Origin: Selaginella moellendorffii
Taxonomy: Eukaryota; Streptophyta; Lycopodiopsida; Selaginellales; Selaginellaceae
Direction: 5' to 3'
NCBI RefSeq assembly: GCF_000143415.4
Contig: NW_003314261.1
Span: forward strand, 5,596,866-5,660,865
DNA length: 64,000 bases
Part shown: piece by piece, positions 1-12,400 of the stretch
How positions within the stretch are numbered: position 1 is the first letter of the stretch
How the letters are laid out: every line of letters starts with the position of its first letter
The notes under the pieces: model-generated
The model's input: the letters and a program-made list of their open reading frames with translations, nothing else
What the model was told of the DNA's origin: nothing
Databases searched by the model: none
Program-made: the position numbers and the translations under genes

Positions 1-31
1 CTTACCGGTACTTTCGATTATGACCGCAGCA

Positions 32-267
32 TGGCTTTAGTGTAATGGGTTGATATGTTGGTGGTACTTTGGGTGTTGATCATGGGATTGGACACATGTG
101 GATCAAATATAAAGGCTAAGTAGTATAAATGTCATTCACGAGGCTAGCATATCCCCAGGTTCTAAATAGAACTTATGGAGGTTGTGAGTGAAACTCCTTC
201 AAATGGTCAAAGGTGTGGTTAAGTAACTAAAGTAGAATAGAAAATTTAGTCTCTTACAATTTAGTAT
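32..267. repeat. Dispersed repeat copy 1 (5' member of a set of three)
   Basis: This block, from the 'catggctttagtgtaatggg' segment to the 'gaaaatttagtc' segment, recurs in the same orientation at about 5366-5522 and again at about 5560-5765. The copies share many 15-30 bp identical stretches separated by divergence. Direct copies about 5.3 kb apart at the edges of a gene-free block look like the ends of an old LTR-type element, but no coding domain is left between them, so the class is inference. Confidence 0.55.
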
Positions 268-2807
268 CGGAATTATTCCTTAATCTGACTCTTATTGATG
301 GTCAAGTATACTTACCCTCAAGGAGTAGCATGTCGAAAGGCATGACTCTCCACCTTAGTTCATATGTGAACATGTTGGTAATGTGGTGGATAGAAAGGGG
401 CTAATTTAGATCTTGGGAACAATAGAAGATTTACCTTAGGGAGTTAAGGATGTGATCATATAAGCGTTGGACTTAACAAATTGACTAATGTGGTTGTGGT
501 AAACAACTATAATTAAGATCACGGGAATGATAGAAACTCTTAGATGATAAAAGAGTCATAAGGTTATCCTCATGTAGTTGAGGATGGTGCTCAAGAAATT
601 AAAACTGAAGTTAGTAATCGTAAAAGGTCAAATACAGATGAGGACACAAGTCCTTGAAATGGTAGCCCAAACTACCTCAAATAAATGCTAAAACAACCTA
701 AGGAGTTGGGGGTGTACTAAGAGGATGAGACGGTATTTTCATCACATGGATAGATTGTCCTAAGGGGCAAAAGTAGCTCATATAAAACAAAGAATAACCA
801 AGTGTTAGAATAACACTTGCAAAGATGGTCCTTGTGAGTAAAACATAAATACAAGAAGTTGTAATGCAATAAGATAACACCTTAAAAGTAGTCATGAGGT
901 TATATAACGCACCTTATCTCTCTCTCCGTAAGCCAACTGGAAAAGGGGCAATTGCTTGATGAAAGAGCCCTTAGTAGCTATTTTATCCCCATTTATCCCC
1001 CAAGGTTCCAAGGATTCACGGTGACAGTATATTCAAATCTCATTCCATGATCACATGCGTTACAGGTTATAATATTACAGGTTGTCAATTTAGCAAAAGT
1101 CCAAAAAAAAGTTGAATAACTCAAGTGGAGTTAAGGAATGGTTCTGAAGGATTATTGAAAGCATGTGGATAGAAGTGTGCTGTACTCTACGAAGGCTGGG
1201 GAGGATCATAAAGAGGCCCATGCATAGCAATGTTAATTCTAGTGTATGGGATTACAAAATGAGTATATCTAGATTTCAAAACCACTCCCTAAATCATTAA
1301 ATAGGTTCATCTCTAAAAATACCTACTAAGGTATGGTAAAACTTGCAAAACTACCCTCCTAGTCAAGAAGAGAATAACTAAAGGGAAGGTGTAAGACCAA
1401 AAATAAATTGTAAAAGGATAAAACCGAATCATAGAAATCAAAGGGCATAGCTAAGGGTAGTTATGCAAATTAGGAGAGGAGAATTAAGTGAGTGCTCGAA
1501 AGTTTTACTATTAGCAACTGTGATGCTATGGAGAGTCCAATCATAGAATTGTCTATATTAGACTATATGACAATTAAAAGGTTTATAAAAAGAGAAGCCT
1601 TAGCAAGTTAAAGGACATAGTCCCTTCAAAGTTCCCAAAACCAATTCTAGGTAGGTTAGTACTTACAAAGACAAGTGTAAATGATTCATAGAACGCGTTA
1701 AATTAGAGTGGCATAACAGAAGCATAGTCTTGAAGGTTGTTATAAGGAAAAGCTATCAAGATTGGGGAAGTAGTTCCCGAGTGTTCAAAGAGATGGCTTT
1801 GAACAAAAGTCAATAGTTAAAAACTTTTATACTTATGTACGAGTGACTTACTAAATGTAAATCGGGGGAACAAAAACCCTAGTTGAAGGTGTTAATTTCA
1901 AAAAGGGTGGTATGACTCGTCAAGTGAGAGGACTTAGTAGTTCGGAGGAATTATGTTCCTAAGCTGTAATCTGTAACATGCTTTGGGTATAAATTGGTGC
2001 ACCGGCGTGAGGAGTCACACCAGGCCTCCTGGGTGATGCCGTTCGTAGAAGCATATATGAAGGTTGGGTTTGAGTCCCAACCCTCTAATGTTGAGTTCAA
2101 AGTTGGGTTCGAGTCCCAACTCACTAGAGTCTAATGATGGTTTAGAATATGAGGACACTCATTTTTCGGTGGTCATGAACGGAGACTGGCTTGAGAACAC
2201 CAGCAAGTGGGGGATGCCCTAGAGTCATGATACATGGTTAAATTGCTTAGTGTGAAAGCTTAACATATTTAATTTGAACACTTTGGTGCAAGTGGTATCA
2301 AAGACATGATGAATAAAATGGGGATACCAAGTCTCAGTTGCTATGGACCGCTAGTTGAAAGGGCTAACTTAGGTGCACCACCAAGTGTGGGGGTGCCCTC
2401 GGGGTCATGGTCAACAACTTAAAAGTTTGGAAGACCTAGTATCTATTGGCAAATTTTTTAATGTGTCAAGATGAAATCACTAGGTGATCTTAAATAAGGA
2501 TAAGGTCCTTGTTTAGTTAAAAAATAATGTTTCTAGTTCAAAGTGTTAATTTGAACTATTAATAATAGTGTGACTTAGTGGAGGTGACCAAGTGGGAAGG
2601 ACACTGTAAGCAACCAAAGGGAACGACTTGAGAGACGATCCATGGGGTTCAAATATAGAGGGAAAGGGCCCATGAACAAGAGTGCACCCCCTTTTCCAAT
2701 CGATTAAGGGTCTTGGGATATTTGGGGTTAAGTGTCCTTGGGTTAGAATAGTACTGGGCTGGGTGACCTCCCGGGAAGTCCAAACTCAGGAACTTACAGA
2801 CACCTAA
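268..2807. other. Gene-free AT-rich repeat-derived DNA
   Basis: No open frame longer than about 65 codons and no recognisable domain occurs here on either strand. Short internal repetition is visible, for example two copies of a 'gggttcgagtcccaac'-like segment at about 2063-2120. It reads as decayed mobile-element sequence. Confidence 0.5.
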
Positions 2808-3265
2808 GGAAAATGAGTTGTGTCAATACAATGGCATAGTGAATCCAAGAAAGTAGTTTCTAGAAAAGACCCTTGGGAAGGTTATAAAGTTGGGTTATAG
2901 ATAAAGCTCATAGTAGAAAATGCTAAAAAAATTTACTAAGAGTGAACACCCTTTAGATAAGGAAAATGAGTTGTGTCAATACAATGGCATAGTGAATCCA
3001 AGAAAGTAGTTTATAGAAAAGACTCATGGGAAGGTTATAAAGTTGGTTATAGATAGAGCTCATAGTAGAAAATGCTAAAAAAATTTATTAAGAGTGAACA
3101 CCCTTTAGATTTGGCAAAGTAGAGTTGTGTCAATGCGATAGTATATTGAGTCTAAGAAAGTGGAAAGACCCATGGGAGTGTCATAAAGTTAGGCCGTGGA
3201 TAGAGCCTATAATAGAAAATAATAAAAAGATTTACTAGGGATGAACACCCTTTGGACTTGGCAAA
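2808..3265. repeat. Tandem repeat, about 3 copies of a 153-bp unit
   Basis: The unit beginning 'ggaaaatgagttgtgtcaat' at 2808 recurs at 2961, and a more diverged third copy aligns from about 3115. The first two copies are nearly identical over the whole unit, including the 'gctaaaaaaatttactaagagt'-type segment, so the second duplication is the more recent. No coding potential is seen. Confidence 0.8.
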
Positions 3266-4068
3266 GCAAAGCTTTTGCTATGGAACTGAAAGAATACCTC
3301 GAAAATGGAAGTAGTGAGCTTAGTGCAATAATCAAAGGATATGAGCAAAAGACTAGTGCCAAGATTGGGCCATAGAAATCATTGGAAGGAATTTAAATGA
3401 TAAAGTTAGGCAAGCAACACTCATGTGTTAGATGTTAACAGATTGTGGGAAAAGAAATATATTTCCAATGATGGATTTTCAAATGCTCTAATTTGGCAAA
3501 GGTGAAATCTTCAAAGGAGGGAATGGCAAGGAAGCCAAACGATAGGACTGTGGATAGCCCTAGCACAAATTATGGATAAATGGAACTTAGTGCCTAGAGT
3601 GGCATAAAATAGAAGAGAGGATGATGGTGCTCTCAAGTAAAAAATTTTCAAGGATGGGGAAGTGGAGTTTACACAATATGTGCAATGCAAGGTGTCGAAG
3701 ACACCCAAGAAATTGACTTTGAGAAGTCAAAATTAAAAGTTCCAAAGTGTGATAGTTATATTGATAGAAGCTAAAACTACTCAGGAATGAGTAATTAGAT
3801 TGAGATAGAGAAGATGTCTTTAATAGGTTCAGCAAGAACTAAACCAAATAAAGGGAGAGAACCATTAAAAGTGGTCTAATAAGTCTCTAAATTGAAGAGA
3901 CTATGCTCTTTAAAGGATAGGTAAGGCATGGTAAGCTTTAAATGTCAAACCAATGACAAATATTAACTTGGTGCTAAGGATGAAAAATGGTAATCCATAA
4001 TGAGGTTACTTTATAAAATGGTTTATTATTTGATGAGGATATCGAACTTTGTTTATAGGTAATAAAGT
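3266..4068. other. Gene-free AT-rich DNA
   Basis: Only short frames without recognisable content are present. The composition matches the flanking repeats, and I see no gene. Confidence 0.45.
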
Positions 4069-4268
4069 TGTGAGACACAAATCCCTAAGCCCCAAAGTGG
4101 AGCAAAAAGGGTACCATATAGTAGTGGTCAAAGGAGAAGTTCAACATAACATGTTTGGACCAAAAGCTCCAACTCAGAAAGTTGAAAGCGGGAGTGGGAC
4201 TCCAAACAAAGTGTTCGAGGAATGAGCATGAAGCAATCAGTGAATGAGTCTCTAAAACGGGACACAAG
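4069..4268. repeat. Dispersed repeat shared with 60736-60941
   Basis: It starts with TGTGAGACAC and runs through 'ccccaaagtggag' and 'gggagtggnactcc' segments to 'ggga(c)cacaag'. The same string of blocks appears in the same orientation at 60736-60941, where it lies upstream of a retrotransposon gag frame. A TG start and position upstream of gag suggest the outer part of an LTR. The two copies differ by roughly one base in five by eye. Confidence 0.6.
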
Positions 4269-4314
4269 AAGGATTGACACATGGCAAATGTCATGACATA
4301 TGGAAGTGTCAAGA

Positions 4315-4615
4315 ACGAGTCTAAAAAGGAGTCTGAGAAGGAATCTGAGATGGAGTCCGATATGGACTTGAGATGGACTGAGATGGACTTGAGATGGAGT
4401 CTAAAACAGAGTCCAAGATGGAGTATGAGATGAACCTGAGATGGAGTCCAAGATCGACCCGAGATGGAGTCTAAGGTCAAGTTCGAGATGGACTCGAGAT
4501 GGAGTCCAAGGTTAAAGCTGAGAAAGAGATCAAGACTGAGATCAAGACAAAGACCAAGTCCGAGACCAAGTCCGAAACTGAGTTTAAGACTAAGTCCAAG
4601 TCTGAGTCCGAGGGT
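4315..4615. repeat. Purine-rich GAGATGGAGTCC / GAGACCAAGTCC microrepeat tract
   Basis: About 300 bp consist of short units built on 'gagatggagtccaag', 'gagatcaagac' and 'gagaccaagtcc', almost all purine on the + strand. The other strand translates as a Leu/Gly/Ser/Asp alternation over about 180 codons. That is the expected result of a short repeated unit, not evidence of a protein. Confidence 0.7.
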
Positions 4616-5365
4616 GAAAGCCCAAAGCAATTGTCTCCTAGACCCTATTGGGTCTGGTGAACTCCAAAAGTATAGTAGAGGGAGGACTCTAGTGAAGCTA
4701 GTTTAGCCAGAAAAGGATAATGTGACCAAGGAAGGTTATATCCATATGTTGGGTGATGATATATCCACTAAAGAGTTCAAGGCTAGAATGAATACAAATA
4801 AACAAGCAGGGTAGCTTAGTGAAGTATTCAAGAGCTGATTCTAGCTCCCCCAGGAGATCAAAATAGTTGATGCTCCTAATCCAAGTGTGGGTGGCAATTT
4901 TTACTTGGATATCTAATGTGGCTCATTGAAACCTCGCTCTAGCCATATGGCTAGGGCATCTAAGGGTAAAAGGTGGGGAGAGTACCCACGAGGCTTGTGT
5001 AGGGCCATGGTGTTTTGAAATATTATCCCAAATTCCCAAACTTTGGAAAAGAAAAGGAATAATCCTCTTATATAGTAACTAAGGATATAGTCACATGGTG
5101 AGGAAGTTCCAAAGGTCAATAGGACTTAGTGGTCAGGCCTTTAAGCCTTGACCCAATGGCAATATAGGCGAGCATGATTGTGGATGGGGATTTGGTAAAA
5201 ACTATAAAAAGGGATACTAAGGAAGGGTGTTCCTTATATCTTCATGCATTCTAAGGATGCTAAAGTGTGGTTATGGGATGACCATTCATTGATAGATAGC
5301 TTAGTCTTTGAGATATGGGTATGTGATGTAAGTGGTCTTGGACCACCAGAGTGATCAAGGTGAAT
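4616..5365. other. Gene-free repeat-derived DNA
   Basis: No recognisable gene is present. The composition is like the rest of the first 6 kb. Confidence 0.4.
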
Positions 5366-5765
5366 GGGCATAACTTTAATATAATATGTTGAAATATCAA
5401 TAGTACCTTTGGGTGTTAGTTTTAAGATCAGACACGTGGAGCATTTGGACCAAGTAAGACTCCTCCAAGTGGTCAAAAGTGTGGTTAAATAACTAAAGTA
5501 GAATAGAAAATTTAGTCGGTTACATGTAGGTGGTCTTAGACCATCAATGTGACAAAGGTGAATGAACATGGCTTTAGCGTAATGGGTTGATATATCAGTG
5601 GTATTTTTAAGTGTTGGTTATGGGATTTGACACATGGAGCACTTGGACCAAGTGCAAAGGCTAAATGGCATAGATGTCATTCATGGGGTTAATATGTCCC
5701 TGAAGGCCTAAATAAAACTTATGAAGGTTGCAAATGAAACTCCTCCAAATTGTAAAAGGTATAGT
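5366..5765. repeat. Dispersed repeat copies 2 and 3
   Basis: Two adjacent diverged copies of the block at 32-267 lie here. Copy 2 (about 5366-5522) keeps the 'ataactaaagtagaatagaa' segment of copy 1. Copy 3 (about 5560-5765) keeps the 'gtaatgggttgatat' and 'actcctccaaat' segments. Confidence 0.55.
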
Positions 5766-6438
5766 TAATTGTAAAGTTGCTTTTATCTTTGACCTTTACC
5801 AAATATTAACTAAAAATCCATCAACTTTTCCTTTGTGGGGCTCTCTAGCTTTGTGGAAAGGGCAAAATCATTATATGGTAGGGTTTGGAGGGCGGCTGAG
5901 GTATTTTGACGCTCTTCTTGGTACTAAAGTTTACTAAGTCTACTTTAAAAACTCTTTAACTTATTCTTCCTCATTGATGTTTTTTTAAATGTGCCACTTG
6001 AATTTCCTCCAAAAGTCATTTTTTGCCCTCTATGAGTCAAATTCTCTCTTGCCAAGGCAACAGGATACTACTTCCCAATAATTTTAGACATCCAATTCTG
6101 GAAAAGACTATAGATCTCTTTATATAATCACTCCCTACATAACAAAATCCTAGGATATATAATATTTTACTACCCTCTTATACCAAGTCAAGTTTGAATT
6201 GACCCATATTACCAATGTATATTCTCTAGTTGCACGGCAAGCTCCTCCAGGAATGTGGAAACACCAAGTCAATAGGAGTTCCAAGCAGAGATTTGAGGAT
6301 TTAATAAGCTTCTTAGTTAGACACACACATAGTTCCCCCTGTGCCAAGGTTTGGACAGCACAAGCATGAAGAAACTGCGGCTTGAGAGGAGTGTGCTGGA
6401 GAAAAGCGAACACTTTTGCCTGAGTTTGCAAAAGTTTC
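5766..6438. other. Gene-free stretch downstream of the Dicer-like gene
   Basis: No domain-bearing frame is present. The part nearest 6438 is presumably the 3' UTR of the minus-strand Dicer-like gene. Confidence 0.4.
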
Positions 6439-9400
6439 TCAGCTGCTTGACGCAAAGCTGCTTAGCAGCTGTAGCATCTTCTTGGCAGCATCGCCCATTG
6501 CTCTCTCTTTGTTGGCCATGAAGCAGCTCACTTGTTCCAAGAAACCTTCGCCAGGGATTTCCACTGACACAGTGAACGAGAACCTGGCAGAGAGCGCAGT
6601 AGCAACCATGTCAGTCGGACAAACACGACATTTCCCCGAGCTCACCATCGTCCTTGAGCCACTCCACGCCTTTCCTTTGCCTCGAATTTCGGTGATCCCA
6701 GCTTTCTCTGGCTGCAAAAGTCTTGCAGGAGAGCTATCGCACAGTTCGTCATCTCTGTTTGCACACAGGCGTCGAGTTTAAGACAGTAGAGTGGCATGGG
6801 GAGCTTTTACCTGTTCTTACCGCAGTCAGTGACTCTAAATCAACGTCCAGGTTGCGAATTGGTACAAAACATTTGGACGAAGTATGAGCTTGATTGTGTT
6901 CAACTGTAAGGCAGTTCACCTGTTAAACCGCAGAAAGAAAAAGTGGTGGCAACCTTGTCCAGAGTAATCAGTAGTTTCCACGTTCCGTGTATTCTTCTCA
7001 GTTATATCAATCTTTTCTGAAGCATCTAGATAGTAAAGAATAAACTAAAAGAGTGAGATGCAATTAGATACTACGTTACCCTGTCCGGAGCAATCAGTAA
7101 TTGTCAAGTTGCATGTCATCTGCTCCTCAGTTACATCAATTTGAAGTGGCAGCTGTTCTGAAACCTCTGGATAATGAAGAAACAAATAAAAGAATGAGAA
7201 CATCAACAATATGATACCTTGTCCAGAGAAATTGGTAATTTCCATGTTGCATATAGTCTGCTCGTTTGCTCCACTTCTAGGTCGCATTTGTTCATCTGGA
7301 TAGAGGAAAACAAAGATTTGAGAATGAAAAGTAAATCATGTGGATGGATTTTTTCACGAAAGTCTCAAGCTATAGCAACCTTGCATCCCCTTCAATTCCA
7401 ATGCATTTTCGTGTGAAGGAACACCATCTTCTTCTTGAGCTAAAGAGTCCCAACGAGGATGCCGATGGCCAAGGTCCTGCGCTTTCAGCGAGTCAGATCC
7501 ACAAGGAACTGAAACAGAGGATTTACCTTAAGCATCGTGAGCAGTTTTTCTGCTACGTCTTTACGTGCATCTTTCTTGTTCTTAATGCTTGAAACTTCGG
7601 TGAACCTTTGCTCACCAGCTTTTAAAAGTATCTCTGCTGTGGCACCAGAGCTTGATTGGACCCATTCGAATTCCCAGCTCTTATAACTGCACAATTCGTG
7701 AAACTCTCTAACCGGATGGAATGAGAGCGTCGCCGGTGTCACAAACGGTGACAAAAGCCGCTTCAATACAACCCACAGCTTCTCGAAATCAAAGCCGGAA
7801 TCCACAAGTATTGCCCCCGCTACGCTTTCCACGATATCTGCCAGGGCCTGCACAGTCGAGAGCGTCACAAAACGTACCGTAAAACAACTAAAGATACTTT
7901 ACCTTTGGCCCCGAAAGAGCTTTGAACCCAAACATAACACTGCATTCCGGATCTCTGTCTAAAACATCCAGAAATGAAGTTATCTTTGCTCGTAGTTCTG
8001 CGGAGCCGTGTCGAAGGTACGAGTGCAGTCGATGCTTCACTGCAACGCGAGCTAAACAGTCGTTATTGACAGATGCCGAGCGGAGGTCCGAGAGCAATCC
8101 CGGGCTTAAACCGGGGTGTGACGTAAATAGGTGTCGAGTCACAAGAAAATCAAGGACAGCATCCCCGATGAACTCCAACCTCTGAAAATAAAAACGGAGA
8201 TAAATCTGACATTAGTAAACAAACCAGCCGTCTTACCTGGTAGCAGAAAACCGTATCCGGTGTAGAAGCATGCGTGATCGCCTCCAGCAGAAGCGCCTTG
8301 TTCTGGAACGTGTAACAGAGTTCTTTCTCTAACGAAAGCAAGGCAGGCATATGAAACTGAACCGCATCCAAAGGAACAGGGCGATGCTGGCTCGCTGCGA
8401 TTAAACCACTGTCGAAATCCACATCTACTTGCAGTGCTTTCATGAACTCCAAAGCACCATCGAAGCCCCCTCCAACAGCATACGCCCCGATCAAAGCTTC
8501 TAAAGCATCCGACGTGGTTTTGGAGCACATCCATCGATGGCCTTGTCCGCAAGTTTTCCCGACGTAGTACGTAGCATCTGTCGGTCTTGGCTTGCTTGAT
8601 TCTTTTGTCACAAGGTTGTCCAGTCGACAGCAGCATTTTCTGCTTCTCTGGCGGTACATACCCGCTCCGACCCAGCAGGACGGGTAGAAAGGCTCGTCCC
8701 GAACATACATCTGGGAACAGTGATAAGAGTCTTATATCAGACGGATATATGCTTACCGGTAAATCTTGTGCTACGGCGAGCTTGCGAAGTGTTGAATTGC
8801 ATATGGCATGAGACCTTCGATCGGACAGTTCACCTTCGTGCATGGTCGAATGAAGAAGATATAATTTCCTGGTTACAGCGTACTTGAGAACCGAGTCTCC
8901 GAGCAGCTCGAGACCTTCGTATGAGAAACCGTCTTGACAACGCAAGCTTGTGCGTGCCTCGAGGATCTGGGAAAAAGCGTTGTACATGTGGCAAAGAACG
9001 AAAAACATACATACCTTGGAAGCGTGAGCACATGGAAAATGCTTTGTGAACTTTGTCCGAAGTTCGGAGGAGATGATGTACGCGGTAAAGCGATACATAA
9101 ACGAAGGCACTAGATATAAAGATCGAATCATTGAACTCCTTGCGCCAAGAACGAGACAAAGCTCTGGTGGAATCTCCACAAAGTTTTTCACGATGGCAGC
9201 TGGTTCTATAAAAGAGACAGGGTGTTCCATTCAGTTAGCTTTCCAAAACGACCGAAATCTAGTACTTTGTTTGTTCTTTCGATCTGGCTCGTGCAGATGG
9301 TTGTGAACGGCATGCGTTGGTTTGACTCGTAGAAAAGGTTGCGTTTGATATCGCAACAATCGCCCATGCCTGAGAAATAGAATGTAAGCAAGCCAGGATA

Positions 9401-12400
9401 CAATGAAGTACGTACTTTCTAAGATAGAACTCCTCGTAAGTGCACGGCTCGGACTCTTCGTTTTCTTTAAACGTCGACTGAGCTCCTAAATCCTCCAAAA
9501 CTTCGACAATGGAGAAGAGCTTTCCTGTGTGTACTGTAAGAACGACAGCGTCTTGTAGCGCGCCGGGACTCACAGGGCCACTAGCTGTGTAAATAAGACC
9601 GGTATCGGGTCTCTCCATACAGACCTCGGTCTTGTTCAGCTCGGAGCACAGACTTGGTAGCAACTTGGCAGCGTCTGCACAGCGTGTTACGATGTTCCAG
9701 TCGATATCACAGCTCCCATCAAGAATAGGTAGCAACAAGTACGTCTCCGACCACAATTCATTCGCTTTCTCAGTGGAGGAAAGCAAGCACGTTGCCAGTG
9801 TCCTGTCGTTCTTATCCTCCCGAAACACCAACCTGCTGAACGCTCCGTTAAACATGATCTCTTGATAAGCTTTCGCTGCAGCAAGCTGGTGACAGCAACA
9901 ATATAACATCAATAGTAAACAAACAAAGCAAGGCATGATCCCATACCTGGACAGAGTCTACCCGACGTTGCCCAGCAGAGGAAAGTTTCGCTTTCACAGC
10001 TCTGTTCTTGGTGAGATAGAGATTAACTTCAATATTCCCGACGTCGTCGTCAAGGGCGGCATCAAATAAAAGACCAAAATTTGTATACGTTGAGCCATTC
10101 TCCTCCGGATGGAATATGAGAGCATAGATATGCAAAACTATGTCCGTCGAGGTCGTTATCCATTGTCTCTGGTAAGTAGTGGACTTGATAGACGGAAATA
10201 GCTCCTTGAGCTTCGTAGAGCCTGCCTTCACAAGAACCAGGTAAGTAAAGTAAAGAAACACATAAGAACCAGAGTACCTAGTCCCGGACCCTCCGAAGCC
10301 ATCTTTTCTTCGCGGACCTCAGGTGGATGTCGTTCGCCTAGTGCCCCCAAAGCGTCCAGCTGCCGGCATGCCTCAAGACATGCTACCTTCTTCGCAAGCT
10401 GCTTGTTTCGCTTTGGAAGCCCTGTGAGTACATGAAGAGGGGCATTCGGAGGAAACGTTATTGTACACGAGAACAACTCCTCGTTATCAGATTCACATTT
10501 AGTGACTTCGATTTCTGGTTTGGGATTGTAGAATCTGCAATAAAAGTTTGTCAATCTATAACGTTTAGATATCAATACTCTCAGACCTGTCCCCTGGGAG
10601 TTGGCTGCAGTATCTGTAGATAAAAGATACTGCACCATCGGTGCTAATGCATGCTCCAGAGGTCGTGTAGAAGAAGTCCAAGTCCGCGTCGATCAATGGC
10701 GTTATTTCAATAGTTTTGCTCATTCGGGATAATGCTTCGGCCCTCATAAGCTCCTCACTGTTTACCAGTTCCATCAGCAGGCTCTCCTGCTCCAGGTTAC
10801 CCCTGATAATGTACGGTGAGAACTTTGCATATTAAAAAAAGAACATCAAACCTTTCAAGAAGAAACATATAGGTTGCGTCTCGTTTCCGTCCCCGGCCAC
10901 GCGACTGAATAAAGCTCCTTAGGGTGCGACAAATATCAAACCTCACGACGCAATTGCACGACTGCACGTCGAGACCCTCCTCGGCAACTGATGTGCAGAT
11001 TAACACATTCAACTGCTTACAAAAATGAGAACGCATGAAAAGAAAGATCGCTCCTTACCTCCCCACTTTTGAAAGCCTTCACTGTTTCTACATGCTTCGT
11101 GGTGTTGCCATCGGCAGTCACCCCTACAATGTAGCCAGTGCGGCAAAAATCGATAGCTTTAAAGGTGCTCAGGAGCCTGGCAAGCACCTGTGTCACGACC
11201 ACTCTCTCAACAAAAATCATGCATCGAAAAGGCTCAACATTTCTGCCAGAACCAAACAAACAAAAAATCAAACCATTGTATAAACGCTGGCCAAATGTCT
11301 ACCTGTATCTCACTAGAATTTTGAGTAATGCTTTAACTTTTGAAGTTATTAACCCAGAATTGACAGCCTTTTTGGCATCCTCGGGGCTTGATATGCTGCT
11401 GACGGAGTCTAGGACAGGAAGTCAGTTAAAATTGCTGAAAGACATCTCACAAACCTCCAGGCACAAAACTCTTCAAGATGTTGTAAGCTTCTTTCAAAAA
11501 CCTTTGTTCGTCATTCTTATCCTCATTCTCCACTGAGGGTTTCGTACCCTCTGGATCAATTTTTAGAAGTACCTCAACAGCCTGCAACACATAAGTGAGA
11601 CCAAAACAGCTAAAAAATGTAGTTTTTTCACCAGGACGGCGCTCCACAAACCAAGGTCGAGAAGGCAGCTTGTGATCGCATTATATAGGTTTGAAAACTT
11701 GGAACGTTTTTTATTTTCGTCGCTTAACTGACATGTGCCGACACAGCTGCTTTGCTGATACTGCAATAACCACGTAAAACACAGACAGATAGACAATGAC
11801 ATTTACCTTGTCTAACAAATCAGTGAGGCATCTGCGCAATTCTTTAAAACAATGGTGAGCTTTGTCGTAGTATAAGTTTCGGTAAAAAGGAGTTGGCACT
11901 TTCTCTTCAAGCTCTGCTCGAGATGTTATTGTGTAAATCTAGAAAAGCCAGCACTTAGTTTGAAATTAAAACACGCAAAAAATATATTACCTTGGAGTCT
12001 AAAAGGCTCTCAAGATCTCTCATCTCCTTGCAAAGCTTCCCATCCTCACAGGTAGAGACTACGTAGATCACGTTAGAGAGATTTGTAAAAGCTCACTGTT
12101 GTACCTTTCGTTGCGACGAGAGATCCAGTCATTCCAAAAATTCTCGGTTTAAGTTTCGACGTCGAAGTATGATAGTAAGTCTGGAAACAAAACAGCGAGT
12201 AAGAATCCAGGAGAGAGCACGAGGCATACCTTCATGACCGAAGCATATGGATGGTTATTTTGAGCCCTGTGGCACTCGTCAAAAATCAAAACTTCGATCA
12301 TTTCCATTCTGATTGCCGATAGCTGGAGCGAGTTAAACAGAACTTGCGCGGTCATCACTAACACCTGAAAAGAGAATTTCGATCGACAAGGCCACAAGAG

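Noticed and set aside
2808-3265. Regularly spaced repeats considered as a CRISPR array
   Set aside because: The unit is 153 bp with no unique spacers, and the genome is a plant nuclear one.
4085-4630. A 181-codon Leu/Gly/Ser/Asp-rich frame
   Set aside because: It is produced by the 12-15 bp purine microrepeat on the other strand and has no non-repetitive content.
8139-9230. A 363-codon minus-strand frame in the Dicer-like gene
   Set aside because: It begins in real exons but reads through introns and shifts frame after the first RNase III exon. The spliced model explains the conserved motifs better.
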